A stretch of DNA of 64,000 nucleotides, from positions 724,319 to 788,318 of the forward strand of contig NZ_MECJ01000029.1 of assembly GCF_014596475.1 (NCBI RefSeq). Reading direction: 5' to 3'. How positions within the stretch are numbered: position 1 is the stretch's first letter; every line of letters starts with the position of its first letter. The notes below the pieces were generated by a model. It saw only the letters and a program-made list of their open reading frames with translations, was not told the origin of the DNA and did no database searches. Origin of the DNA: Streptomyces sp. CBMA152. GTDB lineage: Bacteria; Actinomycetota; Actinomycetes; Streptomycetales; Streptomycetaceae. The translations under genes were made by a program, and so were the position numbers. Positions 50,636 through 59,899 of the stretch are shown piece after piece.

Positions 50636-52270
50636 TCACCCCGCGCGCAGTACCGCCGCCACGATCGGACCCGCCGCGTCCCCGCCGTGGCCGCCCGACT
50701 GGACGAGCGCGGCGGCGGCGAGCCCGTTGCCGTACCCCGTGAACCAGCTGTTGGACTTGCCCTGTTGGTCGACCTCGGCCGAGCCGGTCTTGGCACCCTT
50801 GGGCCCGGGCACCCCGGACATCGCGTTCACGGCCGTGCCGTTGGTGGCCGCCGCGTGCATCATCTGCTGGAGCTGTCCGGCGAGCGCGCCGGGCAGCGGC
50901 TGCGCGGTGGCCAGTTCACGGCCGTCCAGGTCCTTCGGCACGATGATCGGCTGGTGGAAGCCGCCGTTGATCACGGTGGCCGAGACGGACGCCATGTCGA
51001 GCGGGCTCATCTGGACCTTGCCCTGGCCGATGTACGAGGCCGCCGTCTCCACCCCGGACGACTCCGGAACGCTGCCGTCGAAGGACTTCACCCCGCCGAG
51101 CTTCCAGTCCTGGCCGAGGCCGAAGTAGTCCCGGGCGGTCTGACCGAGCGCCGTCCCGGCGATGTGCTTGCCGGTGAGCGGCTTCACCGGCTTGATGAAG
51201 GCGGTGTTGCAGGACCGCGCGAAGGCGTCGGTCAGCGTGCCGTTCGGAATCGTGAAGTCGTTGAGGTTGTGGAAGGTGTAGCCCTCCCATATGGCCGTCG
51301 CCGGGCACTCCACCCGCTGGTCCGCGCCGCCCACGCCGTTCTGGACGATCATCGCGGCCGTGATGATCTTCATGGTGGAGCCGGGTGCGACCGAGGCCTG
51401 GAGGGAGGCGGGGAAGCCGTCCTTGCGGTTGTCCGCCACCGCCCGGATCTCCCCGTTGTCCGGCTCGATCGCCACCACCGACGACTCGTCGAACCGCTTC
51501 ACGGCCTGCTCGGCGGCCGCCTGGACGTCCGCGTCCAGCGTCGTCGTCAGCTTGCCCGCCCTGCCCTTGGCCAGGGTCAGCAGCGTCCGGTTCGGGGTGC
51601 CCGCGTCGCCGCTCTCGATCGACAGCTCCACCCCCGGCGTGCCGTTGACCTTGGCGCCGTACCGCTGCCGCAGCGAGTCGAGGACCGCGCCGAGCGAGGG
51701 GTACTTCTCCTTCGTCAGCACCCGCCCCTGCCGGTCGACGGCCTCGATCTCGGGGTTCTTCGCCGCCCCCGTCGTCAGCTTCTCGCCCGCCTTGAGCTGC
51801 GGGTGGACCACGGCGGGCTTCCAGTCGACCAGCGCCCTGCCGGTGGTCAGGCCCCGTACGACGGTCAGTTGGGACGCGTACGTCAGCGGCGCGGTCTTCC
51901 CCTCGTACGTGACCTCCGCCTTCACCGTGTACGGCACGGTCGCGCCCGTGGCCGGGGACGCGGTGATCGTCACCTTGTCCACATGGGCGTCGTCGTGGAA
52001 GCCCGCGAGCGCGGTCTGCGCGGCCGCGTTGTTGTTGGTGAGCACCGAGGCGGCCGCCGTGTCCCCCTTCGACCAGGCGTCGAAGAACGCCTGCGCCGTC
52101 TTCGTCACCTCGTCCCCGCTCGGCGGACCGGTCCGTTTCGGCGCCGCTTGGGTGTGCACGGTCGGGGACGAGTCGTCCCCGGCCAGCATCTCGTACCCGC
52201 CGTAGACGACGCCCCCGCCGACCACCAAGAACGCTCCGCCGACTATGGCGGCCTTCGCTCCACTGCGCAT
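50636..52270 (-). CDS. Penicillin-binding protein with MecA_N-like domain
   Basis: 544 aa class B transpeptidase. N-terminal membrane helix (AAIVGGAFLVVGGGVVYGGYE), an NTF2-like MecA_N domain (EVTKTAQAFFDAWSKGDTAA), a dimerisation domain, then transpeptidase motifs in order: SVAPGSTMKI (Ser-x-x-Lys), SCNTAF (Ser-x-Asn) and GAKTGSAEV (Lys-Thr-Gly). Crosslinks peptidoglycan outside the membrane. ATG 52270 has GGGGAGG eight bases upstream. Its leader contains a perfect palindrome. Confidence 0.94.
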   Translation of the reverse strand: MRSGAKAAIVGGAFLVVGGGVVYGGYEMLAGDDSSPTVHTQAAPKRTGPPSGDEVTKTAQAFFDAWSKGDTAAASVLTNNNAAAQTALAGFHDDAHVDKVTITASPATGATVPYTVKAEVTYEGKTAPLTYASQLTVVRGLTTGRALVDWKPAVVHPQLKAGEKLTTGAAKNPEIEAVDRQGRVLTKEKYPSLGAVLDSLRQRYGAKVNGTPGVELSIESGDAGTPNRTLLTLAKGRAGKLTTTLDADVQAAAEQAVKRFDESSVVAIEPDNGEIRAVADNRKDGFPASLQASVAPGSTMKIITAAMIVQNGVGGADQRVECPATAIWEGYTFHNLNDFTIPNGTLTDAFARSCNTAFIKPVKPLTGKHIAGTALGQTARDYFGLGQDWKLGGVKSFDGSVPESSGVETAASYIGQGKVQMSPLDMASVSATVINGGFHQPIIVPKDLDGRELATAQPLPGALAGQLQQMMHAAATNGTAVNAMSGVPGPKGAKTGSAEVDQQGKSNSWFTGYGNGLAAAALVQSGGHGGDAAGPIVAAVLRAG

Positions 52271-52289
52271 CGCAGCCCCTCCCCAGGAG

Positions 52290-52320
52290 GCTCTTGAACA
52301 TGTTCAAGAGCATTGCTTGA
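52290..52320. promoter_or_regulatory. 22-bp perfect palindrome in the PBP leader
   Basis: From 52290 to 52311 the sequence is fully self-complementary, with half site GCTCTTGAACA. An overlapping imperfect inverted repeat TCAAG-N7-CTTGA spans 52304-52320. It lies 20-41 bases upstream of the PBP start and looks like a TetR- or MarR-family operator. No such regulator gene is adjacent. Confidence 0.7.
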
Positions 52321-52378
52321 GAGGCACTGTACGTGACACCAGTGACAGCGGGCGGCTCCCGTTACCGGAACGCGACGC

Positions 52379-54151
52379 TCACACCCAGGTATCCAGCCAC
52401 ATCCGGTTCCGCCAGGAATCCAGCGGGATCGCGGTGCCGGTGTAGATCGGCCAGAAGTAGATGAAGTTCCAGATGATCAGCAGGACGAGGACGCCCGCGC
52501 CGATCGCGCCGATCGCCCGGCGGCGTTCGTCCGAGCCCGGTGGCCCGATGATCGCGCCGATCATCATCGCCACCGCCAGACACAGGAACGGCACGAAGAC
52601 GACCGCGTAGAAGAGGAAGATCGTGCGCTCCTGGTAGAGGAACCAGGGCAGATAGCCCGCCGCGATGCCGCAGGCGATAGCGCCCGCCCGCCAGTCGCGC
52701 CGGAAGATCCAGCGCCACAGCACGTACAGGATCGCGACGCAGGCCGCCCACCACAGCAGCGGCGTGCCCAGCGCCAGCACCTCGCGCGCGCACTTGTCGG
52801 CGGTGTTCGACGGACAGCCGTCGGCGCCGGGCGACGGGCTCTCGTAGTAGTACGAGACCGGGCGGCCCAGGACGATCCAGCTCCACGGGTTCGACTGGTA
52901 GGTGTGCTTGTCGGTCAGATTGACGTGGAAGCTGTAGACCTCGGACTCGTAGTGCCAGAAGCTGCGCAGCGACTCCGGCATCCAGCTCATGCCGAACTGC
53001 GGCAGGTGCACATCGCCGATCAGCGGCAGCTTCACATGGTCGGGAGAGAGGCCCGCGCGGCCGTGCGCCCAGTCCCGGAAGTAGCCCTTGTCCGTCATGA
53101 ACCAGCCGGTCCAGGAGGCCATGTACGTGGCGATGGCGACCGGGACCGTGGAGACGAACGCGGGGAACACGTCCTTCTTGAGGACCGCGCGGTACGGCCG
53201 CACCGCGCCCGCCGTCTTCCGGGCGCCCGCGTCCCAGAGCACCGCCATCACGAAGAAGAAGACCAGGACGTACAGGCCGTTCCACTTGGTGCCGCAGGCC
53301 AGGCCCAGCATCACGCCCGCCGCGAGCCGCCACGGCCGCCGGCCGAACCGCAGCGTGGCCGCCACCCGCGCGTCGGGGCGCAGCTCGCCGTCCTCGCCCT
53401 CGGGCAGTGCCGCCGCGAGCCGGGCCCGCGCCCGGTCCCGGTCGATCAGCAGGCAGCCGAAGGCCGCGAGCACGAAGAACATGACCACGAGGTCGAGCAG
53501 GGCCATGCGGCTCATCACGAAGTGCAGCCCGTCCACCGCGAGCAGCAGGCCCGCCAGGCAGCCCAGGAACGTCGAGCGGAACAGCCGCCGCCCGATCCGG
53601 CAGAGCATCAGCACCGAGAGCGTGCCGAGCACCGCCATCACGAAGCGCCAGCCGAACGGGGTGAAGTCGAACCACTTCTCGCCGAGGCCGATGAGGTACT
53701 TGCCCACCGGCGGATGCACCACATAGCCGGGGTCGGCCGGGATGGTCACCGTCGAGGGGTCCTGGATGATCGACTTGTCGATGTCCTTGGGCCAGGCGGC
53801 CTCGTAGCCGTGGTTGATCAGCGCCCAGGCGTCCTTGGCGTAATACGTCTCGTCGAATATCACCGCGTCCGGGCTGCCCAGCTTCCAGAACCGCAGCAGC
53901 CCCGCCACCAGCGTGACGAGCAGCGGCCCGACCCACCCCGACCAGCGCACCAGATATCCGGCGACCGTCGGGGGCACCCGCAGCACCGACCACAGCTGCC
54001 CGGACGGGCGGGTGTAGGGCGGCACCAGGCGCTCGCGCAGCCCGGTTCTCGGCTGCGCGGAGTAGCCGAAGCGGCGCAGCCGGTCCTGCCAGCCGGGCGG
54101 GGCGTCGCCGGCGGCCTGCCCCTCAAGGGTCTGTGGCGCTGTACTGGTCAC
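52379..54151 (-). CDS. pmt: Polyprenyl-phosphate-mannose:protein O-mannosyltransferase
   Basis: 590 aa PMT family (GT39). Catalytic Asp-Glu pair in VIFDETYYAKDAW (about residues 85-97), STVTIPADPGYVVHPPVGK and about eleven transmembrane helices; hydrophobic C-terminal PMT_4TMC domain. Glycosylates secreted proteins from polyprenyl-phosphomannose; in S. coelicolor Pmt is needed for phage phiC31 infection. GTG 54151, divergent from rsmI with a 95-base gap. Confidence 0.93.
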   Translation of the reverse strand: MTSTAPQTLEGQAAGDAPPGWQDRLRRFGYSAQPRTGLRERLVPPYTRPSGQLWSVLRVPPTVAGYLVRWSGWVGPLLVTLVAGLLRFWKLGSPDAVIFDETYYAKDAWALINHGYEAAWPKDIDKSIIQDPSTVTIPADPGYVVHPPVGKYLIGLGEKWFDFTPFGWRFVMAVLGTLSVLMLCRIGRRLFRSTFLGCLAGLLLAVDGLHFVMSRMALLDLVVMFFVLAAFGCLLIDRDRARARLAAALPEGEDGELRPDARVAATLRFGRRPWRLAAGVMLGLACGTKWNGLYVLVFFFVMAVLWDAGARKTAGAVRPYRAVLKKDVFPAFVSTVPVAIATYMASWTGWFMTDKGYFRDWAHGRAGLSPDHVKLPLIGDVHLPQFGMSWMPESLRSFWHYESEVYSFHVNLTDKHTYQSNPWSWIVLGRPVSYYYESPSPGADGCPSNTADKCAREVLALGTPLLWWAACVAILYVLWRWIFRRDWRAGAIACGIAAGYLPWFLYQERTIFLFYAVVFVPFLCLAVAMMIGAIIGPPGSDERRRAIGAIGAGVLVLLIIWNFIYFWPIYTGTAIPLDSWRNRMWLDTWV

Positions 54152-54246
54152 CGCGCCATCGTAGGGAAAGCGCCTGTGCGAGTCCCGTGGCCGGGCCCGA
54201 TCCCGCCCGGGCGACCGGAGCCGCCGGGGGCTGGGAGGATGGCGGG

Positions 54247-55125
54247 GTGACCGGAACACTCGTACTCGCAGGGACCCCCATCGGCGACATCGCGGACGCG
54301 CCGCCCCGACTCGCCGCCGAACTGGAGCGGGCCGACGTCGTCGCCGCCGAGGACACCCGGCGGCTGCGCGGCCTGACCCGGGCGCTCGGCATCCACACCT
54401 CGGGACGCGTCGTCTCGTACTTCGAGGGCAATGAGTCCGCCCGTACGCCGGAGCTCGTCGAGGCGCTCGAAGGCGGCGCGCGCGTGCTGCTTGTGACCGA
54501 CGCCGGGATGCCGTCCGTCTCCGACCCCGGCTACCGGCTCGTGGCCGCCGCCGTGGAGAAGGACATCAAGGTCACGGCCGTGCCGGGGCCCTCCGCGGTC
54601 CTGACCGCGCTCGCCCTGTCGGGGCTGCCCGTCGACCGGTTCTGCTTCGAGGGCTTCCTGCCGAGGAAGGCGGGCGAGCGCCTGGGCAAGCTGCGCGAGG
54701 TCGCGGACGAGCGCCGCACCCTCGTCTACTTCGAGGCCCCGCACCGCCTGGACGACACGCTCGCCGCGATGGTCGAGGTCTTCGGCGCCGAGCGCCGCGC
54801 CGCCGTCTGCCGCGAGCTGACCAAGACGTACGAGGAGGTCAAGCGCGGGACGCTGAAGGACCTCGCCGAGTGGGCGGCCGAGGGCGTACGCGGTGAGATC
54901 ACCGTCGTCGTCGAGGGCGCGGCCGAGAGCGGGCCCGCCGAGCTGGACGCCGAGGAGCTGGTCAGAAGGGTGCAGGTGCGCGAGGAGGCGGGCGAGCGGC
55001 GCAAGGAGGCCATCGCGGCCGTGGCGCTCGATGCGGGTCTACCCAAGCGCGAGGTGTTCGACGCGGTGGTGGCGGCAAAGAACGCGGCACGGGCGGCACC
55101 GGGGGACGGTAAAGGACTATCGTGA
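54247..55125 (+). CDS. rsmI: 16S rRNA (cytidine1402-2'-O)-methyltransferase RsmI
   Basis: 292 aa SAM-dependent methyltransferase of the SpoU-independent tetrapyrrole-methylase fold. LVLAGTPIGDIADAPPR, VVAAEDTRRLRGLTRALG, VSYFEGNE, LVTDAGMPSVSDPGYRLV (residues ~85-102) and PGPSAVLTALALSGLP are family hallmarks. GTG 54247 has GGGAGGAT eight bases upstream. The terminal extension past ~275 is Ala-rich. Confidence 0.94.
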   Translation: MTGTLVLAGTPIGDIADAPPRLAAELERADVVAAEDTRRLRGLTRALGIHTSGRVVSYFEGNESARTPELVEALEGGARVLLVTDAGMPSVSDPGYRLVAAAVEKDIKVTAVPGPSAVLTALALSGLPVDRFCFEGFLPRKAGERLGKLREVADERRTLVYFEAPHRLDDTLAAMVEVFGAERRAAVCRELTKTYEEVKRGTLKDLAEWAAEGVRGEITVVVEGAAESGPAELDAEELVRRVQVREEAGERRKEAIAAVALDAGLPKREVFDAVVAAKNAARAAPGDGKGLS

Positions 55126-55320
55126 AACGTAACGCGAAAAGTAAAGCTCAGGCCGCAGACCGGGGCTTTTGCCTAGGAAAGGCCAAGACGGTACCAACAC
55201 TCGACAGCCCCTGATGCGTTTTGGCGGCGAAAGGCGTCCCATGGATCGGGGACGTTTTCCGCCCCCGCTTCGCAAGGAGCGCTCGCAAGAGCTTGTCCAG
55301 CGGACAAGAGGAGCCGGCAC
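55126..55320 (+). other. Promoter/leader region of the zinc-ribbon gene
   Basis: 195 bases without a gene. A short leader rich in AAA/CAAG elements (GCTTTTGCCTAGGAAAGGCC; CTCGCAAGAGCTTGTCCAGC with the small inverted repeat CTTGTCCAGCGGACAAG) leads to GAGGAG before ATG 55321. No known riboswitch motif was recognised. Confidence 0.4.
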
Positions 55321-55749
55321 ATGAGTGAGATCGCTGAGACCACTGCGCACGAGGAGTACGCGTTCGCGTGCATGCGGTGTGGGTATGGCTGGGAGCAGGC
55401 GTACGAGATCGAGCACCACGTGGACGGGAAGGGCCAGCCCTTCGTGGTCTACAAGGCGGACGGGGAACGGGTGCCGTCGCCGCTGTCCCAGCCCACCTGC
55501 GCGAACTGCGGCGGGCACGTGGTGCGCACCCTGCGTGCCGGCCGGGTCTCCAGCGTGACGCAGTGGCTCGCGCACCACTCCACGCACCAGGCGCCGGCCG
55601 GGCCGGTGGGCTCCGGTGGCGACCCCGAGCCGGACCGGCCGAAGCCGTCCGCGGCGGCGGAGTCCGCGGCGGACGAGGCCGCGACCGACACCGCCCACCA
55701 CTGGCACCTCTCCGACCTGCTGCACCCCTTCCACCACCACAAGAAGTGA
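55321..55749 (+). CDS. Zinc-ribbon protein with His-rich C-terminus
   Basis: 142 aa. N-terminal zinc ribbon: CMRCGYGWEQ (Cys17-x2-Cys20) and CANCGGH (Cys ~57/60). Residues 90-120 are Pro/Ala/Glu-rich, and the end is HHWHLSDLLHPFHHHKK, a probable metal-binding tail. No family function recognised; conserved in Streptomyces between rsmI and tatD. ATG 55321 with GAGGAG upstream. Confidence 0.75.
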   Translation: MSEIAETTAHEEYAFACMRCGYGWEQAYEIEHHVDGKGQPFVVYKADGERVPSPLSQPTCANCGGHVVRTLRAGRVSSVTQWLAHHSTHQAPAGPVGSGGDPEPDRPKPSAAAESAADEAATDTAHHWHLSDLLHPFHHHKK

Positions 55750-55779
55750 CGGCCCGGGGGCTTTCATAGGATCGGCTCC

Positions 55780-56652
55780 ATGAGTGCCGCCAAGGATGCC
55801 CCGCCGCCGCTGCCCGAACCGCTCGGGATCGCGGTCGCCGACTCGCACACCCATCTGGACATGCAGGGCACCACCGTGGAGGAGGCGCTGACCAAGGCCG
55901 CCTCCGTGGGGGTGACGACCGTGGTCCAGGTGGGCTGCGACGTGAAGGGGTCGCAGTGGGCGGCCGAGACGGCCGCCGCGTACGACAGCGTGTGGGCCGC
56001 CGTCGCCCTGCACCCCAACGAGGCGCCCCGGATCGTCCTGGGCGACCCCGACGGCTGGTCCCGCCAGGGGGCGCGCACCCCCGGCGGCGCCAGCGCCCTC
56101 GACGACGCGCTCGGCGAGATCGACCGGCTCGCCGCCCTCCCGCACGTCAAGGGCGTCGGCGAGACCGGGCTCGACTACTTCCGCACCGGAGTCGAGGGAA
56201 TGGCCGCGCAGGAACGCTCGTTCCGGGCCCATATCGAGATCGCCAAACGGCACGACAAGGCGCTCGTCATTCACGACCGCGAGGCGCACGCGGATGTGCT
56301 GCGCATTCTGCGCGAAGAGGGCGCCCCGGAACGCACGGTCTTCCACTGCTATTCCGGTGACGCGGAAATGGCGGAACTCTGCGCGGAATCCGGGTACTTC
56401 ATGTCCTTCGCCGGAAACTTGACCTTCAAGAACGCCCAGCCGCTGCGCGACGCGCTCGCCGTGGCACCGCTCGAACTGGTCCTGGTGGAGACCGACGCGC
56501 CCTTCCTCACCCCGGCGCCGTACCGCGGACGGCCCAATGCGCCGTATCTCATTCCGATTACGGTACGGGCCATGGCCGCGGTGAAGGGCCTCCACGAGGA
56601 CGCGCTGGCCGCGGCCGTCGCGGAGAACACTGCGCGTGCATTCGATTACTGA
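55780..56652 (+). CDS. TatD-family metal-dependent DNase
   Basis: 290 aa TIM-barrel hydrolase. DSHTHLDM (metal His pair, residues 21-28), GVGETGLDYFR (Glu ~126), ALVIHDREAHADVL (His ~165), VFHCYSGDAEMA (His ~188) and VETDAPFLTP (Asp ~240). TatD acts as a 3'-5' exonuclease and in DNA-fragmentation or repair. ATG 55780; the N-terminal 13 residues are Pro-rich. Confidence 0.94.
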   Translation: MSAAKDAPPPLPEPLGIAVADSHTHLDMQGTTVEEALTKAASVGVTTVVQVGCDVKGSQWAAETAAAYDSVWAAVALHPNEAPRIVLGDPDGWSRQGARTPGGASALDDALGEIDRLAALPHVKGVGETGLDYFRTGVEGMAAQERSFRAHIEIAKRHDKALVIHDREAHADVLRILREEGAPERTVFHCYSGDAEMAELCAESGYFMSFAGNLTFKNAQPLRDALAVAPLELVLVETDAPFLTPAPYRGRPNAPYLIPITVRAMAAVKGLHEDALAAAVAENTARAFDY

Positions 56653-56793
56653 GAGATAACGGACGATGCCCCCCAAGCGGGCGAACGTAGGGTAGCGCGA
56701 CGACGCTCCGTAGTCGAATCGCTTTGGAGAGTGACAGAGGCTCCGCTAATGTCCCGGCCTCGACGGGACGATCGGCCGGACCTCTGGAGCACC

Positions 56794-58131
56794 GTGAGCA
56801 CTTCGCAGGGCAGTCACAGAGCCGCGCGTGGCGGCCGCCGCGCCGCCACCAGAACGGCCGAGGTGCCGCCTCTGGCCTTCGACGCCGACCAGACCGTGGC
56901 CGCGCCCCTCCTGCCCCGGCAGGGCGACGGGCCGGAAGGGGGCGGCCCGGACCCCGCCGACCCCGACCCGGCCGACCCCGGCGGGCGGGCCGGGGCGCGG
57001 CGGGCCGCGCGGCGCCGCAGAAGCTTCGCGCCCTCCCGCCCCGACGCGCTGCGCCGGCTCATCCCGCAGGCCCTGGTGGTCGCCTTCCTCGCGGGCGGCA
57101 CCTCCGCGTTCCTCGCCAACGACAAGGCCGTACGCCTCACCGTCGACGGCGTCCCGCGCACCCTGCACACCTTCGCCGACGACGTCGACGAACTCCTCGC
57201 CGACCAGCATGTGGCCGTCGGTGACCACGACATCGTCGCCCCGGGCCGCCACGAGGCCCTGACCAGCGGCGACGAGGTCGTCGTCCGCTACGGCCGACCC
57301 GTCGCCCTCACCCTCGACGGCGAGCGGCGCCAGGTGTGGACCACCGCGCAGACCGTCGACGGGGCGCTGCGCCAGCTCGGCGTACGGGCCGAGGGCGCCT
57401 ACCTCTCCGCCTCCCGCTCCTCCGCCATCGGCCGCGCCGGAATGGGTCTCGACGTACGCACCGAGCGCCAGGTCACCTTCCTCGCCGACGGCCGCGAGCG
57501 CACCATCCGCACCAACGCGGCGACCGTCGCCGAGGCCGTCGAGGAGGCCGGGATCTCCCTCCAGGGCGAGGACACCACCTCGGTGCCGCAGTCCTCGTTC
57601 CCCCGCGACGGCCAGACGATCACCGTCATGCGCATCACCGGCACCCGCGAGGTACGCGCCGAGCCCATCCCGTACGAGGTCGAGAAGACCAAGGACGAGT
57701 CGCTCTTCACCGGCACCGAGGTCGTCGACCGGCCCGGCCAGCAGGGGCTGCGGAAGGTCACGTACGCCCTGCGGACCGTCAACGGGGTGCGGCAGAAGCC
57801 GAAGAAGGTGGCCGAGCAGGTGGTACGCGGGCCGGTCACCCAGACCGTCCGCATCGGCACCAAGCCGCTGCCCAGCTCGGTCGGCGGCGCCGACCACCTC
57901 AACTGGGACCAGCTCGCCCACTGCGAGTCCGGCGGGCGCGCCGGAGCCGTCGACGCGACCGGGAACTACGGCGGGCTCTACCAGTTCGACGGCCAGACCT
58001 GGCACGCGCTCGGCGGCAGCGGCCTGCCGCAGCACGCGAGCGCCGCCGAGCAGACGTTCCGGGCGAAGAAGCTCTACGTACAGCGGGGGTCGAGCCCGTG
58101 GCCGCACTGCGGCCGTAGGCTGTATCGGTGA
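56794..58131 (+). CDS. rpfB: Resuscitation-promoting factor RpfB
   Basis: 445 aa from GTG 56794 (GGAG four bases upstream). Alternatives: ATG 56749 and GTG 56731. One membrane helix (IPQALVVAFLAGGTSAFLAND), three DUF348 repeats (each with VTLD/FADDVDELL-like pattern), a G5 domain (EPIPYEVEKTKDESLFTGTE) and a C-terminal Rpf lysozyme-like domain (NWDQLAHCESGG ... NYGGLYQFDGQTWHALGG, catalytic Glu in CESGG). Cleaves peptidoglycan to trigger spore germination. Overlaps rsmA by 4 bases (GTGA). Confidence 0.92.
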   Translation: MSTSQGSHRAARGGRRAATRTAEVPPLAFDADQTVAAPLLPRQGDGPEGGGPDPADPDPADPGGRAGARRAARRRRSFAPSRPDALRRLIPQALVVAFLAGGTSAFLANDKAVRLTVDGVPRTLHTFADDVDELLADQHVAVGDHDIVAPGRHEALTSGDEVVVRYGRPVALTLDGERRQVWTTAQTVDGALRQLGVRAEGAYLSASRSSAIGRAGMGLDVRTERQVTFLADGRERTIRTNAATVAEAVEEAGISLQGEDTTSVPQSSFPRDGQTITVMRITGTREVRAEPIPYEVEKTKDESLFTGTEVVDRPGQQGLRKVTYALRTVNGVRQKPKKVAEQVVRGPVTQTVRIGTKPLPSSVGGADHLNWDQLAHCESGGRAGAVDATGNYGGLYQFDGQTWHALGGSGLPQHASAAEQTFRAKKLYVQRGSSPWPHCGRRLYR

Positions 58132-58988
58132 GCACCACTGAGCCCGACGCCCTCCTCGGCCCCGCCGACATCCGTGAACTGGCCGCAGCGCTGGGCGTAC
58201 GCCCCACCAAGCAGCGCGGTCAGAACTTCGTCATCGACGCCAATACGGTCCGCCGGATCGTAAGGACGGCGGAGGTACGGCCCGACGACGTCGTGGTGGA
58301 GGTCGGGCCCGGCCTCGGCTCGCTGACGCTGGCGCTCCTGGAGGCGGCGGACCGGGTGACGGCCGTCGAGATCGACGACGTGCTCGCGGGCGCGCTGCCG
58401 TCCACGATCGCGGCCCGGCTGCCCGCGAAGAAGGACCACTTCGCGCTGGTCCACTCCGACGCGATGCTGGTCCAGGAGCTCCCCGGCCCGGCCCCGACCG
58501 CGCTGGTCGCGAACCTCCCGTACAACGTCGCCGTCCCCGTCCTCCTGCACATGCTGGGCCGGTTCCCGACGATCGAGCGCACCCTGGTCATGGTCCAGGC
58601 AGAGGTCGCCGACCGGCTCGCGGCCAAGCCCGGCAACAAGGTGTACGGCGTGCCGTCGGTGAAGGCCAACTGGTACGCGGACGTCAAGCGCGCCGGGTCG
58701 ATCGGCCGCAACGTCTTCTGGCCCGCGCCGAACGTCGACTCGGGCCTCGTCTCCCTGGTCCGGCGCGCGGAGCCGGTCAGGACCACCGCCACCAAGGCGG
58801 AGGTCTTCGCGGTCGTGGACGCGGCCTTCGCCCAGCGCCGCAAGACCCTGCGGGCCGCGCTGGCCGGCTGGGCGGGCTCGGCGGCCGCCGCCGAAGAGGC
58901 GCTGGTCGCGGCCGGGATCTCGCCGCAGGCGCGCGGCGAGGCGCTCACCGTCGAGGAGTTCGCCCGGATCGCGGAGGCCAAGAAGTGA
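58128..58988 (+). CDS. rsmA: 16S rRNA dimethyladenosine transferase RsmA (KsgA)
   Basis: 286 aa. Dimethylates A1518/A1519 of 16S rRNA. KQRGQNFVIDANTVRRIV, the SAM motif VVVEVGPGLGSLTLALLEA (residues ~54-72), NLPYNVAVPVLLHML (catalytic NxPY motif, ~126) and the C-terminal helical domain. GTG 58128 overlaps rpfB; its stop overlaps ispE in GTGA. The rpfB-rsmA-ispE order is conserved in Actinobacteria. Confidence 0.96.
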   Translation: MSTTEPDALLGPADIRELAAALGVRPTKQRGQNFVIDANTVRRIVRTAEVRPDDVVVEVGPGLGSLTLALLEAADRVTAVEIDDVLAGALPSTIAARLPAKKDHFALVHSDAMLVQELPGPAPTALVANLPYNVAVPVLLHMLGRFPTIERTLVMVQAEVADRLAAKPGNKVYGVPSVKANWYADVKRAGSIGRNVFWPAPNVDSGLVSLVRRAEPVRTTATKAEVFAVVDAAFAQRRKTLRAALAGWAGSAAAAEEALVAAGISPQARGEALTVEEFARIAEAKK

Positions 58989-59878
58989 CGGTGACGGTCC
59001 GCGTCCCCGCCAAGGTCAACGTCCAGCTCGCGGTGGGCCCCGCCCGCCCCGACGGCTTCCACGACCTGGCCAACGTGTTCCTGGCGGTGGGCCTGTACGA
59101 CGAGGTCACGGCGTCCCCGGCGGACTCGCTGAAGATCACGTGCTCCGGCCCGGACGCGGACAAGGTCCCGCTGGACGGTACGAACCTGGCGGCGCGGGCG
59201 GCGGAACTCCTGGCCGCGCGGTACGGACGCTCGCCCGACGTCCACCTCCACATCACCAAGGACATCCCGGTGGCGGGCGGCATGGCGGGCGGCAGCGCGG
59301 ACGGCGCGGCGGCGCTGGTGGCGTGCGACGCGCTGTGGGGCACGAACGCGTCGCGCGCGGAGCTGCTGGAGATCTGCGCCGAACTGGGCAGCGACGTCCC
59401 GTTCAGCCTGGTGGGCGGTGCGGCACTGGGCACGGGCCGCGGCGAGAAGCTGTCCGCGCTGGAGGTGGGCGGCACGTTCCACTGGGTCTTCGCGGCGGCG
59501 GACGGCGGCCTGTCCACCCCTGCGGTGTACGCGGAGTTCGACCGCCTCAGCCCGGACGCGGCGCCGCCGGCGGCGGACCCGTCCCTGCTGTCCGCCCTGC
59601 GCGCGGGCGACGCGAAGGCCCTGGCGACCACGCTGTCCAACGACCTCCAGACGGCCGCGGTGTCGTTGCGCCCATCGCTCACGGACACCTTGGCGGTGGG
59701 CACGGCAGCGGGCGCCCTGGCGGCGCTGGTGTCCGGGTCCGGCCCGACCACAGCGTTCCTCGCGGAGGACGCGGCGTCGGCGCGGAAGATCGCGGACGCG
59801 CTGACGGCATCCGGCACCTGCCGCTCCGCGAGGGTGGCCACCTCACCCGCCCCCGGGGCGACTGTCGTGGTTGCCTGA
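58985..59878 (+). CDS. ispE: 4-diphosphocytidyl-2-C-methyl-D-erythritol kinase IspE
   Basis: 297 aa GHMP kinase of the MEP isoprenoid pathway. VRVPAKVNVQLAVGPARPDGFH (substrate Lys/His, residues 4-25), PVAGGMAGGSADGAAALVA (ATP loop, ~95), GSDVPFSLVGGAALGTGRG (~135) and LVSGSGPTTAF near the end. The stop is only about 30 bases from the end of the TnpB element. Confidence 0.96.
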   Translation: MTVTVRVPAKVNVQLAVGPARPDGFHDLANVFLAVGLYDEVTASPADSLKITCSGPDADKVPLDGTNLAARAAELLAARYGRSPDVHLHITKDIPVAGGMAGGSADGAAALVACDALWGTNASRAELLEICAELGSDVPFSLVGGAALGTGRGEKLSALEVGGTFHWVFAAADGGLSTPAVYAEFDRLSPDAAPPAADPSLLSALRAGDAKALATTLSNDLQTAAVSLRPSLTDTLAVGTAAGALAALVSGSGPTTAFLAEDAASARKIADALTASGTCRSARVATSPAPGATVVVA

Positions 59879-59899
59879 AGCATGGGGCGGAGTGAAATG

